A stretch of 64,000 nt of DNA, taken from assembly GCF_009733845.1 (NCBI RefSeq), contig NZ_WNXZ01000010.1, positions 32,501 through 96,500 of the forward strand, in the 5' to 3' direction. The stretch is from Pseudactinotalea terrae. GTDB taxonomy: Bacteria > Actinomycetota > Actinomycetes > Actinomycetales > Beutenbergiaceae. Positions 17,676 to 25,812 of the stretch are shown here, in pieces. The notes beneath the pieces are model-generated. The model was not told where the DNA came from. It searched no databases and saw only the letters and a program-made list of their open reading frames with translations. Made by a program: the position numbers and the translations under genes. Position 1 is the stretch's first letter; the number at the start of each line of letters is the position of its first letter.

Positions 17676-17817
17676 CCGGCACCCCCATGACGTTCTGCTC
17701 TCGTTAACTTGTTCACTGAGGCTATACATTGCTCTCAGTCAGATACTCCCACGTCGGTCAGTCAGCGGTGGATCTGCCGAGCGAACGCTCGCGCCGTGGC
17801 TGGTGAAAGGAAGAACC
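17676..17817. promoter_or_regulatory. Divergent promoter/operator region for XRE-cupin gene and ABC operon
   Basis: ACTGAG (17715) and CTCAGT (17734) are perfect 6-bp arms with a 13-bp spacer. They surround TATACATT at 17724, which can serve as a -10 element on the plus strand (the overlapping TATAGC serves the minus strand). A second perfect palindrome CGAGCG-AA-CGCTCG lies at 17778-17791, just before the Shine-Dalgarno (AAAGGAAG) of the first operon gene. These are likely sites for repression or a leader hairpin; -35 elements are weak. Confidence 0.45.
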
Positions 17818-19458
17818 ATGCGCGCCTCGGCCTCTCGACGCGTCCGCGCAGCTGCGGTGCTGGCCGCGACAGCAGCACTGGCGCTCGCCGGCTGCACCGC
17901 CGGCGGCAACGGGGGTGGCGGCGCCAACACCGGCACCGACGACGGCGAGGGCGGTGGCTCCGGCCAGGGCGGCACGCTCACGGTCAACACCTCGTTCGTC
18001 ATCAACAGCATCGACCCCGCGCAGGTCTACGAGGCCACCGGCAACATGAGCGTGCACGCGATGTACGACACGCTCGTGACCTTCGAGGGCGACGATGTCA
18101 GCAACCCGGTCGGGCTCCTCGCCGAGTCGTGGACCTCGAACGAGGACGCCACCGAGTTCACCTTCCTGCTCCGCGACGACGCCACCTTCGCCGACGGCGA
18201 CCCGGTCACCGCCGAGGACGTCGTCTTCAGCCTCAACCGCCTGGTCAACCTCAAGGGCAGCCCCTCGGTGATCGTGCAGGGCTTCACGGCCAGCACACCC
18301 GAGGAGAACGTCGTCGTCGTCACGACCGAGGCGCCCAACCCGAGCGTGCCGACGATCCTCGCGATGCCCTCGACCGGGATCCTCGACGCCGAGGCCGCCC
18401 AGGCCGAGGGCGCCACCGACGGCGCCGACGCCGCGACCGCCGACAGCGCCACGACGTTCCTCAACGGCACCTCGCTCGGCTCCGGCCCGTACGTGCTGGA
18501 GTCCTTCGACCCGGCCTCCGAGATCGTGCTGACGGCGAACGACGACTACTGGGGCGGCGAGCCCGGGTACGCGCGCATCGTGATCACCAACGTCGAGACC
18601 GAGACCCAGAAGCTCACGATGTCGCGCGCCGAGAGCTCCCAGGTCGCGCTCGACCTCTCCGGGCGCCTTCTCGAGGGGCTGCCCGAGACGCTCGAGATCA
18701 CCGGCAACCAGGACACCTTCTACTTCGTGTCCTTCCACCAGGACCCCGCCGTCTCCGAGATCACCTCGAACCTCGACTTCGTCCGCGCCGTCCGCGCCTC
18801 GATGGACTACGCGGGCATCGCGGCGCTGTTCGGCCAGGAGGCCGTGCCGGCCGGCGGCCTGGTGCCGACCGCGTTCGCCGGTGCGCTCCCGGCCGACGAG
18901 GCCCAGACGCAGGATCTTGACGCCGCAGCCGAGCACCTCGCAGCCTCGGGCGTCACCGACCCGACCGTGAGCCTCATGTACCCGGCGATCACCTACCAGG
19001 GTGTGGACCTGGGGACGATCGCGACCAAGATCCAGAACGACGCCGCCCAGGCCGGCATCACGATCGAGCTCGACCCGCAGCCGATCGCGGCCTTCCTCGA
19101 GGCGCAGGCCGCGGGCAAGGTGCCGTTCCGGTTCAGCCCGCAGTCGCTGAACTACCCGGTCGCCGCCTCCCTGGTGAACAACTTCGCCCCGGGCCAGCCC
19201 TCGGCGATGCGTGTCGCGTGGAGCGAGGAGATCGCCAGCCCCGAGATGATCGCGGCCGGCGAGGCCGTCAACACGGCGACCGACCCCGCTGAGCAGGTGC
19301 AGGCGTTGCAGGAGTGGCAGCGACTGCTCAACGACCAGAGCCCGTACATCTCGCTCGCCTTCAACTCGGGCACCGTGGTCGCCACCGGGGATGTCGGCGG
19401 CGCCGTCTACTCGCCGGCCGGCTGGCTCATCGACCTGCGGGCCGTCGCGCCGCAGTGA
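17818..19458 (+). CDS. ABC transporter substrate-binding lipoprotein, peptide/nickel (SBP_bac_5) type
   Basis: A 546-aa extracytoplasmic solute receptor anchored by a lipid. The signal peptide ends in lipobox LAGC with Cys26, followed by a Gly-rich spacer (residues 28-52). The mature domain shows family 5 features: YDTLVTFEGDDVSNPVGLLA, FTFLLRDDATFADGDPVTAE, DDYWGG and a C-terminal LNDQSPYISLAF. The ATG has a strong AAAGGAAG ribosome-binding site. First gene of a ten-gene operon. Ligand unknown; the family binds peptides, nickel chelates, opines and other amides. Confidence 0.93.
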   Translation: MRASASRRVRAAAVLAATAALALAGCTAGGNGGGGANTGTDDGEGGGSGQGGTLTVNTSFVINSIDPAQVYEATGNMSVHAMYDTLVTFEGDDVSNPVGLLAESWTSNEDATEFTFLLRDDATFADGDPVTAEDVVFSLNRLVNLKGSPSVIVQGFTASTPEENVVVVTTEAPNPSVPTILAMPSTGILDAEAAQAEGATDGADAATADSATTFLNGTSLGSGPYVLESFDPASEIVLTANDDYWGGEPGYARIVITNVETETQKLTMSRAESSQVALDLSGRLLEGLPETLEITGNQDTFYFVSFHQDPAVSEITSNLDFVRAVRASMDYAGIAALFGQEAVPAGGLVPTAFAGALPADEAQTQDLDAAAEHLAASGVTDPTVSLMYPAITYQGVDLGTIATKIQNDAAQAGITIELDPQPIAAFLEAQAAGKVPFRFSPQSLNYPVAASLVNNFAPGQPSAMRVAWSEEIASPEMIAAGEAVNTATDPAEQVQALQEWQRLLNDQSPYISLAFNSGTVVATGDVGGAVYSPAGWLIDLRAVAPQ

Positions 19459-19465
19459 GCGCACC

Positions 19466-20587
19466 GTGACGGGCCCGAACGTCGCTGAGGCGCCCACGAC
19501 ACCCCCGAGCAGCAGCCCGGGGCGTCGCGGGCAGCGGGGACCGCGAGCCGCCCGCGCAGTCCTGGGCTCGGTGCTCCTCGGTTTCCTGCTGCGCCGAGGC
19601 GTCATCACGGTCGTGCTCCTCGTGGGCGTCACGCTCGTCTCGTTCCTGCTGATCCAGGCGGTGCCCGGCGACACGATGTCGGCGACCCTGTCCGAGCAGG
19701 CGCTGCAGGATCCCGAGATCGTCGCGGCCTATCGCGCCCGCTGGGGTCTGGACGAACCGCTGTACGTGCAGTACCTCGTGTACATGCGCAACGTGCTCCA
19801 GGGGGACCTGGGCGTCTCGCAGCAGACCGGCCGCCCGGTGCTGGACGACCTGCTCACCTACGTGCCGGCGACCCTCGAGATCGCGCTGCCGGCGATGCTG
19901 CTCTCGCTCGTCCTCGGGGTCGCCATCGGCCTGTACGCCGCGGTCAAGCATGACCGGGCCGGTGACCACGCGGTCCGCGCGGGCACCCTCATCGGGCTCT
20001 CGACGCCCCCGTTCTGGCTCGCCCTCGTGGTGCTCTACGTGTTCTTCTACCTGCTGGGCGTCTCACCCTCGGGCGGCCGGCTGTCCACCTGGATCGTGCC
20101 GCCGGAGCGGGTCACCGGCTCGGTGGTGATCGACTCCGCGCTCGCAGGCCGCTGGGATGCGGCGTGGGACGCGATCCAGCACACCGCTCTGCCGGTGCTC
20201 GTGCTCACCGTGCTCACTGTCGCGATGCTCGTGCGGTTCGTGCGGTCGGCCATGCTCGAGGTCCTCGACGCCGACTACGTGCGCGCGGCACGCGCCAAGG
20301 GACTGCCCACCTCAAGGGTGCTGACGGCGCATGTCCTTCGTGCGGGTCTGGTCCCCGTGATCACGGTGTCGGGCCTGGCCTTCGCCTCGATGCTGTCCGG
20401 GACGGTGCTGGTCGAGCAGATCTTCAGCTGGCCGGGTGTGGGTCAGTACGCCTTCCGTTCGGCCTCCGCGCTCGACGTGCCCGCGGTGCTCGGGGTCAGC
20501 CTCTTCGTCGCGGTCGTCTACACCGTCGTCAACCTCCTGGTCGACCTCGCGTACGGCCTCATCGATCCCCGGATCCGGCTGTCATGA
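19466..20587 (+). CDS. ABC transporter permease, DppB-like
   Basis: A 373-aa permease from GTG 19466, 7 bp after the receptor stop. A Pro/Arg-rich N-tail precedes TM1 (TVVLLVGVTLVSFLLIQAVPGD), the classic DppB N-terminus with the PGD motif. The EAA coupling loop is ARAKGLPTSRVLTAHVLRAG, followed by VEQIFSWPGVGQYAF. It forms the membrane channel with the next gene, which starts inside its stop codon (ATGA). Confidence 0.93.
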   Translation: MTGPNVAEAPTTPPSSSPGRRGQRGPRAARAVLGSVLLGFLLRRGVITVVLLVGVTLVSFLLIQAVPGDTMSATLSEQALQDPEIVAAYRARWGLDEPLYVQYLVYMRNVLQGDLGVSQQTGRPVLDDLLTYVPATLEIALPAMLLSLVLGVAIGLYAAVKHDRAGDHAVRAGTLIGLSTPPFWLALVVLYVFFYLLGVSPSGGRLSTWIVPPERVTGSVVIDSALAGRWDAAWDAIQHTALPVLVLTVLTVAMLVRFVRSAMLEVLDADYVRAARAKGLPTSRVLTAHVLRAGLVPVITVSGLAFASMLSGTVLVEQIFSWPGVGQYAFRSASALDVPAVLGVSLFVAVVYTVVNLLVDLAYGLIDPRIRLS

Positions 20588-21549
20588 CCGAGCCCCGCAT
20601 GAGCGAGCCCCGCACTCCCGACCTCGACGCCGACCGCCCGGAGCAGGCCGAGGCCGAGCAGCACACCGACGCCCGTGCCGACCGGATCCTCGCGCGCCGC
20701 CGCTGGCCGCAGCGCCTGCGCGTGGCCGAGATCCACTCGATCTGGCGCCAGCCCGCGGTGATCGCCGCGGCCGCGATCCTCGCCGTCTGGGTGCTGCTCG
20801 CGCTCCTCGCGCCCGTGCTCACCGACGACCCGATCGCGCAGTCGCCGGACCTGTACCAACCGCCGTCGGCCGCGCACTGGTTCGGCACGGACGAGCTCGG
20901 CCGCGACGTGTTCGCCCGCGTCGTGCACGGCGCCCGACTCTCGTTGCCGCTGGCGGTGGTGATCGTCGCGTTCTCGTTGGCGATCGGCGGGCTGGTCGGG
21001 TTGCTCGCGGGTTACCTCGGCCGCGCCGCCGACGAGATCCTCATGCGGCTCACCGACCTCGTGTTCGCCTTCCCGCAGATCATCCTGGCGATGGCGGTCG
21101 CGGCCGCCTTCGGCCCCAGCACCCGGAACGCCGTGATCGCGCTGATCATCGTGTCCTGGCCGATCTACGCGCGCGTGATCCGCAGCGCCGTGCTGAGCAT
21201 CCGCACCTCCGACTTCCTCGCCTCCTCCCGTCTCCTCGGGGTCGGCCCGTGGCAAGCACTCCGCAAGGACGTCATCCCCAACAGCGTGGGTCCCGCCGTC
21301 GTGCTCGCGACCCTCGAGCTCGGCAACGCCGTGCTCATGCTCGCGGCGCTGTCCTTCCTCGGGCTCGGGCCGCGCCCGCCCGCGGCCGAGTGGGGTGCGA
21401 TGATCGCGGCCGGCTCGCGCGACCTGTCGATCTGGTGGGTCAGCGTGTTCCCCGGCCTGGCCATCCTCACGGTGGTGCTCGCCTTCAACATCGTGGGCGA
21501 CGCGCTGCGCGACCGCCTCGACCCCCGCACCGCACGGGGTGTCCGATGA
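20584..21549 (+). CDS. ABC transporter permease, DppC-like
   Basis: A 321-aa permease. After a charged cytoplasmic tail (residues 1-50) comes TM1 and the DppC signature HWFGTDELGRDVFARVVHGA. The EAA loop is SSRLLGVGPWQALRKDVIPN, ending with LSFLGLGPRPPAAEWGAMI. Five to six TM segments. Overlaps both neighbours by 4 bp, indicating coupled translation. Confidence 0.93.
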   Translation: MTEPRMSEPRTPDLDADRPEQAEAEQHTDARADRILARRRWPQRLRVAEIHSIWRQPAVIAAAAILAVWVLLALLAPVLTDDPIAQSPDLYQPPSAAHWFGTDELGRDVFARVVHGARLSLPLAVVIVAFSLAIGGLVGLLAGYLGRAADEILMRLTDLVFAFPQIILAMAVAAAFGPSTRNAVIALIIVSWPIYARVIRSAVLSIRTSDFLASSRLLGVGPWQALRKDVIPNSVGPAVVLATLELGNAVLMLAALSFLGLGPRPPAAEWGAMIAAGSRDLSIWWVSVFPGLAILTVVLAFNIVGDALRDRLDPRTARGVR

Positions 21550-22364
21550 GTCAGATCCTGAGCATCGAGAACCTCGCTGTCACGCTGCAGGGCGACCAGC
21601 GGGTCATCGAGGACATCTCGCTCGAGGTGCCCGAGGGCGAGATCGTCGGCATCGCGGGCGAGAGCGGCTCCGGCAAGTCGCTCACGGCGGCCGCCCTGCT
21701 CGGCCTGCTGCCCGACCGCTCGCAGACGAGCGGGCACGCCTGGTGGCGCGGCGGCGCAGAGCCGCGCGACCTGCTGACCCTCGACCAGCGCTCCTGGAAC
21801 CGGGTGCGCGGCCGCGAGATCGCCATGGTGTTCCAGGACGCGACCGCGGCGCTGCACCCGATGCTCACGGTCGGCACCCAGATCACCGAGCACATGCGCG
21901 TGCACCTGCAGCTCTCGCGCCGAGATGCCCGACGGCGAGCCGTCGAGCTGCTCGACCGGGTGCGGATCCCGGATCCCGAGGCTTCCCTGCGCAGCTACCC
22001 GCACCAGTTCTCGGGAGGCATGCGGCAGCGCGTCGCGATCGCCGCGGCGCTCGCGTGCCAGCCCCGGCTGCTGATCGCCGACGAGCCCACCACGGCTCTC
22101 GACGTCACCGTGCAGGCCGGCATCCTGCGGCTGCTGGAGGAGCTCCGCGCGGAGACCGGGCTCTCGGTGCTGTTCATCACGCACGACCTGGCGGTACTCG
22201 CCGCGCTCACCACGCAGGCGTACGTGTTCCGCGAGGGCCGCGTCATCGAGAGCGGCGCCACCGAGGAGCTCCTGTTCCACCCCCGGCACGAGTACACGAA
22301 GACCCTCGTCGCGGCGCGCCCGCAGGCCGACGACTGGGACGAGCCCGAACAGGTCGCACGATGA
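21546..22364 (+). CDS. ABC transporter ATP-binding protein, DppD-like
   Basis: A 272-aa ATPase. Walker A GESGSGKS (residues 38-45), Q-loop in MVFQDATAALHPM, signature HQFSGGMRQRV, Walker B LLIADEPTTALD and H-loop FITHDL are all intact. At 272 aa it is shorter than many DppD proteins because the long C-terminal oligopeptide-type extension is reduced. Drives import with the DppF-like partner. 4-bp overlaps at both ends. Confidence 0.93.
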   Translation: MSQILSIENLAVTLQGDQRVIEDISLEVPEGEIVGIAGESGSGKSLTAAALLGLLPDRSQTSGHAWWRGGAEPRDLLTLDQRSWNRVRGREIAMVFQDATAALHPMLTVGTQITEHMRVHLQLSRRDARRRAVELLDRVRIPDPEASLRSYPHQFSGGMRQRVAIAAALACQPRLLIADEPTTALDVTVQAGILRLLEELRAETGLSVLFITHDLAVLAALTTQAYVFREGRVIESGATEELLFHPRHEYTKTLVAARPQADDWDEPEQVAR

Positions 22365-23134
22365 GCGCGCTGCAGGTGCTCGACGCGCATGTCACCTACC
22401 GCTCGCGTGGCCGCGGCATCGTGCACGCCGTGGCAGGGGTGGACCTCGAGGTGGGCCGTGGCGAGATCGTCGGGCTCGTGGGTGAGTCCGGGAGCGGCAA
22501 GTCCTCGCTCGCCCGCGCCGTCGTCGGCCTCGAGCGCCTCGCCGGCGGGCAGATCCTTCTCGACGGCGAACCGGTCCAGCCGGTCGGCTGGCGCACCCGG
22601 ACGGACGTTCGCACCCAGATGGTGTTCCAGAGCCCGTACGCCTCGCTCAACCCACGCCGCACCGTGGGCGCCCAGCTTCGCGACGGCGTCCCCTCCCACG
22701 TCCAGGACCCCGCGGCCGAGGTCGCCGACCTGCTCGAGCGCGTCGGCATGCCCGCGAGCGCGGCCGGCCGCTACCCGCACCAGTTCTCCGGCGGGCAGCG
22801 GCAGCGCATCGCGATCGCGCGCGCGCTCGCGCCGCGCCCCGAGATCCTCGTCGCCGACGAGCCGGTCACCGCGCTCGACGCCTCTGCCCAGGCCCAGGTG
22901 GTGGCGCTGCTGGGCTCGCTGGTGCGCGATCTGGACGTCGGGATGCTGTTCATCTCCCACGACCTGGCCCTGGTGCGGCACATCGCGCACCGGGTCGGCG
23001 TCATGTACCAGGGCGAGCTCGTGGAGCAGGGCGAGACCGAACGGGTCTGGCGCGAGCCGGAGCACCCCTACACCCGCGAGCTGATCGACGCCGTGCCCCG
23101 GCTCGGCGCAGCCCGCCGTGGTGAGGGCTCATGA
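22361..23134 (+). CDS. ABC transporter ATP-binding protein, DppF-like
   Basis: A 257-aa ATPase with Walker A GESGSGKS, FQSPYASLNPRRTVG typical of DppF/OppF, signature HQFSGGQRQRI, Walker B ILVADEPVTALD and FISHDLALVRHIA. Completes the importer (receptor, two permeases, two ATPases). A 70-bp gap separates it from the enzyme half of the operon, the longest gap in the unit. Confidence 0.93.
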   Translation: MSALQVLDAHVTYRSRGRGIVHAVAGVDLEVGRGEIVGLVGESGSGKSSLARAVVGLERLAGGQILLDGEPVQPVGWRTRTDVRTQMVFQSPYASLNPRRTVGAQLRDGVPSHVQDPAAEVADLLERVGMPASAAGRYPHQFSGGQRQRIAIARALAPRPEILVADEPVTALDASAQAQVVALLGSLVRDLDVGMLFISHDLALVRHIAHRVGVMYQGELVEQGETERVWREPEHPYTRELIDAVPRLGAARRGEGS

Positions 23135-23204
23135 GCTGCCCCGCAACAGCCCGGAGGGCGGGCGGAGCAGGCCCACAGACCGCACGCAGGAGGAACCCTG
23201 ATCG

Positions 23205-24461
23205 ATGGAGCGAGACATGAGTAGCGCTGGATACGTGCTGGCCGGCTGCCGGCTCTGGGACGGCACCGCGGCGGCGACGGCGGACGACCAGGCGCTGTGG
23301 GTCGGCCCCGACGGCCGGGTCAGAGCGGTCGGCGACGCCCAGCAGGTGCTCGACGACGCACGCGCTGACGAGGCGCGCGTGATCGACCTGGGCGGCGCCG
23401 TCGTCGTGCCCGGACTGATCAACATGCACGTGCACCTCAGCCTCGCGCTTCCCGGCCCGATGGAGGCGGCGGTGCAGGGGCAGAACCTCGCCGAGCTCGC
23501 GCTGCACATGGCCGGCAACGGACGCGGCACGCTGCGCAGCGGCATCACCACCGCGCGGCTCGTGGGTGAGGCGCGCGGCGCCGACATGGCGCTGCGCAAG
23601 GCGATCCGCAACGGCTTCGTGGACGGCCCGCGCATCTACACGGCCGGCCAGGCGCTGTGCTGCACGGGCGGCCACGGCCACGGCGCCGACGCCCAGGAGG
23701 CCGACGGCGCCGACGGCTTCCGCCGTGCCACCCGCGAGCAGCTGCGTGCTGGCGCCGACCTCATCAAGGTCTGCATCTCCGGCGGCATCGCGGGCGAGCA
23801 CGAGGCGATCGACACCCCGCAGCTGACCGACGACGAGATGACCGCCGTCCTGGAGACCGCGCACGACTGGGGCCGCAAGGTCACCGCACACGCCGGCCCG
23901 ACGCCGGTGATCCAACGCGCGATCGATCTCGGCCTGGACTGCGTGGAGCACGGGTACGAGCTCACCCGCGAGCTGACCGACACGATGGCCGCGCGCGGCG
24001 TCAGCTACGTGCCGACCATCACGGTGAGCCGCTGCGAGGACTTCTTCCGCGCCAACGGCATCCCCGAGTGGATGATCGAGCGCGCGCTGGGAGCCGGCCC
24101 CCGCCACTGGGAGTCGCTGCAGAACGCGATCGCCTCCGGCGTCGAGATCCTCATGGGCTCCGACATGCCGCCGCACGCGGACTACGACGAGACCACCGCC
24201 ACGGTCCGCGAGATGGAGTTCATGGCCGAGGCGGGGATGTCGCCGCGCGAGGTCATGGTCTCGGCCACCTCGGCCGCGGCCGGGTGGCTGAAGGCCGGTG
24301 ACCAGGTCGGCGCGCTCGCGCCCGGCGCGTTCGCGGACCTGCTGGTGCTCGACGGCGACCCGCTCGCCGACATCTCGGCGCTCCGTGGTCTTCATGCGGT
24401 CGTGCAGGGCGGCCGCGCCGTCCGTGACGACCGTGGTCTCGTGGCCGGGGCACGAGCATGA
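23205..24461 (+). CDS. Amidohydrolase superfamily enzyme, prolidase/imidazolonepropionase-like
   Basis: A 418-aa metal-dependent TIM-barrel hydrolase with all metal ligands: His75 and His77 (NMHVHLS), carbamylatable Lys188 (ADLIKVCISGG), His229 (VTAHAGP), His249 (CVEHGYEL) and Asp320 (MGSDMPPH). This binuclear set is typical of the prolidase-like clade that cleaves N-acyl amino acid or dipeptide-like amides. The C-terminus LAPGAFADLLVLDGDPLAD is the family hallmark. AGGAGG lies 11 nt before the ATG at 23205; ATG 23217 is an alternative. Presumably acts on the imported compound. Confidence 0.9.
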   Translation: MERDMSSAGYVLAGCRLWDGTAAATADDQALWVGPDGRVRAVGDAQQVLDDARADEARVIDLGGAVVVPGLINMHVHLSLALPGPMEAAVQGQNLAELALHMAGNGRGTLRSGITTARLVGEARGADMALRKAIRNGFVDGPRIYTAGQALCCTGGHGHGADAQEADGADGFRRATREQLRAGADLIKVCISGGIAGEHEAIDTPQLTDDEMTAVLETAHDWGRKVTAHAGPTPVIQRAIDLGLDCVEHGYELTRELTDTMAARGVSYVPTITVSRCEDFFRANGIPEWMIERALGAGPRHWESLQNAIASGVEILMGSDMPPHADYDETTATVREMEFMAEAGMSPREVMVSATSAAAGWLKAGDQVGALAPGAFADLLVLDGDPLADISALRGLHAVVQGGRAVRDDRGLVAGARA

Positions 24462-24775
24462 GCAGGGAGACCCGGCTGCACGACCTGAGGGTCGTCGTCG
24501 ACCGCATCGAGGGTCGGTCGGTGTGCGGCATGGCGGTCGGCGACTCGTTCGACGTCACCTGCTCCAGCCGGATCAGCATCCCCGAGGGCAAGCACGTGTG
24601 CCTGTACGCGCTGTCGGCGGTGCTGCCGCTGCTGCCTGCGATGCAGCGCAGCCTCGACGACGGCGACTGGCTCGCCCACGAGAACGAGGTCGCCTGCCCC
24701 GACCCGCACGAGCGGCTGATCATGCGGATCGAGCGCACCGGGATGTCGACGATGCCGATGGAGGACCTCACATGA
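24458..24775 (+). CDS. TIGR04076-like small protein
   Basis: A 105-aa protein. The pattern VVVDRIEGRSVCGMAVGDSF followed by ALSAVLPLLPAM and ENEVACPDPHERLIMRIER fits the TIGR04076 family, small proteins of unknown function often encoded beside oxidoreductases and amidohydrolases. Cysteines at residues 23, 35, 48 and 80 could bind metal (inference). It overlaps the amidohydrolase stop and the LLM start by 4 bp each, so all three are probably made in step. Confidence 0.75.
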   Translation: MSRETRLHDLRVVVDRIEGRSVCGMAVGDSFDVTCSSRISIPEGKHVCLYALSAVLPLLPAMQRSLDDGDWLAHENEVACPDPHERLIMRIERTGMSTMPMEDLT

Positions 24776-25812
24776 GCACCCGCGCGAGCCACCCGCACGT
24801 CAGCGTCGCGCTGCAATCGGTGTGGAGCCCCAGCGAGTACGGCGCGCTCGGCGCGCTCGTCGAGGGGCTCGGCTTCGACGGCCTCTCGGTCTATGGCGAC
24901 CTCGGCTTCCAGCCGCCGATCCCGGCGCTGCTGGCCGCAGCCCGCACCACCGCCCGGATCACGCTCGGGCCGGCGTGCCTCAACCCCTACCTCACGCACC
25001 CGGTCGAGATCGCCGGGCAGGTCGCGGCGCTCGACGAGGCCTCCGGCGGCCGCGCCTACCTCGGGCTGGCCCGGGGGTCGTGGCTGCAGCAGGTCGGCGT
25101 GGAGCAGCCCCGGCCGCTCGCCCACCTGGAGGACACCATCGAGGTGGTGCGCCGGCTGCTGGCCGGTGACGTCAGCGGCTACCACGGGCGCGCGTTCACG
25201 CTCGAGCCGGGCATGAAGCTCCAGTACGAGCCGCTGCGCCCCGAGGTGGACGTGCTGCTCGGGGTGTGGGGGCCGCGCGGCGCCGAGCTGGCGGGCCGGC
25301 TCGCCCAGGAGGTCAAGCTGGGCGGCAGCGCGAACCCGGACATGGTGCGCCTGATGCGCCAGCGTCTCGACGACTCCTCGATCGCCGCCGGGCGCGGCGC
25401 CGGCACGGTGCGGGTGGCGGCCGGTGCGGTGACCGTGGTCGATCGCGACGGCGACCGCGCACGCCGGCTCGCGCGCCGCGAGGTCGCGATGTACGTGGAC
25501 GTGGTGGGCCAGCTCGACGAGACCGTCACGGTCGACCCCGAGCTGCAGGCCCGGCTGGGTGAGCTGATCCGCGAGGGCCGGCTCGACGACGCGGGCGCGT
25601 TGCTGCCCGCCGACCTGCTGCGCCGGTTCTGCCTCGCCGGCACCCCGGCGGAGGTGGCCGAGCAGACGATCGAGCTGTTCCGCTCGGGCGCCGACCGAGT
25701 GGAGTACGGGACCCCGCACGGCGTGGCGTCGGGTGCCGAGGGCATCCGGCTGCTCGGGGAGCAGGTGCTGCCCGAGGTCCGCAGGGCGATGGAACGGGAG
25801 CGTGCGTCATGA
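24772..25812 (+). CDS. LLM-class flavin/F420-dependent oxidoreductase
   Basis: A 346-aa luciferase-like TIM barrel. Family features are GLGFDGLSVYGDLGFQPPIP, ARTTARITLGPACLNPYLTHP, LDEASGGRAYLGLARGSW and the C-terminal CLAGTPAEVAEQTIELFRSG. Actinobacterial relatives use F420 (often methylene-tetrahydromethanopterin reductase-like) or FMN; the cofactor cannot be fixed from sequence. A C-C, C-N or C-S redox step in degrading the imported substrate is the likely role (inference). 4-bp overlaps on both sides. Confidence 0.88.
   Translation: MSTRASHPHVSVALQSVWSPSEYGALGALVEGLGFDGLSVYGDLGFQPPIPALLAAARTTARITLGPACLNPYLTHPVEIAGQVAALDEASGGRAYLGLARGSWLQQVGVEQPRPLAHLEDTIEVVRRLLAGDVSGYHGRAFTLEPGMKLQYEPLRPEVDVLLGVWGPRGAELAGRLAQEVKLGGSANPDMVRLMRQRLDDSSIAAGRGAGTVRVAAGAVTVVDRDGDRARRLARREVAMYVDVVGQLDETVTVDPELQARLGELIREGRLDDAGALLPADLLRRFCLAGTPAEVAEQTIELFRSGADRVEYGTPHGVASGAEGIRLLGEQVLPEVRRAMERERAS

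Noticed and set aside
17758..19674. A 638-aa minus-strand frame
   Set aside because: Antisense to the solute-binding lipoprotein and the start of the permease; no domain content.
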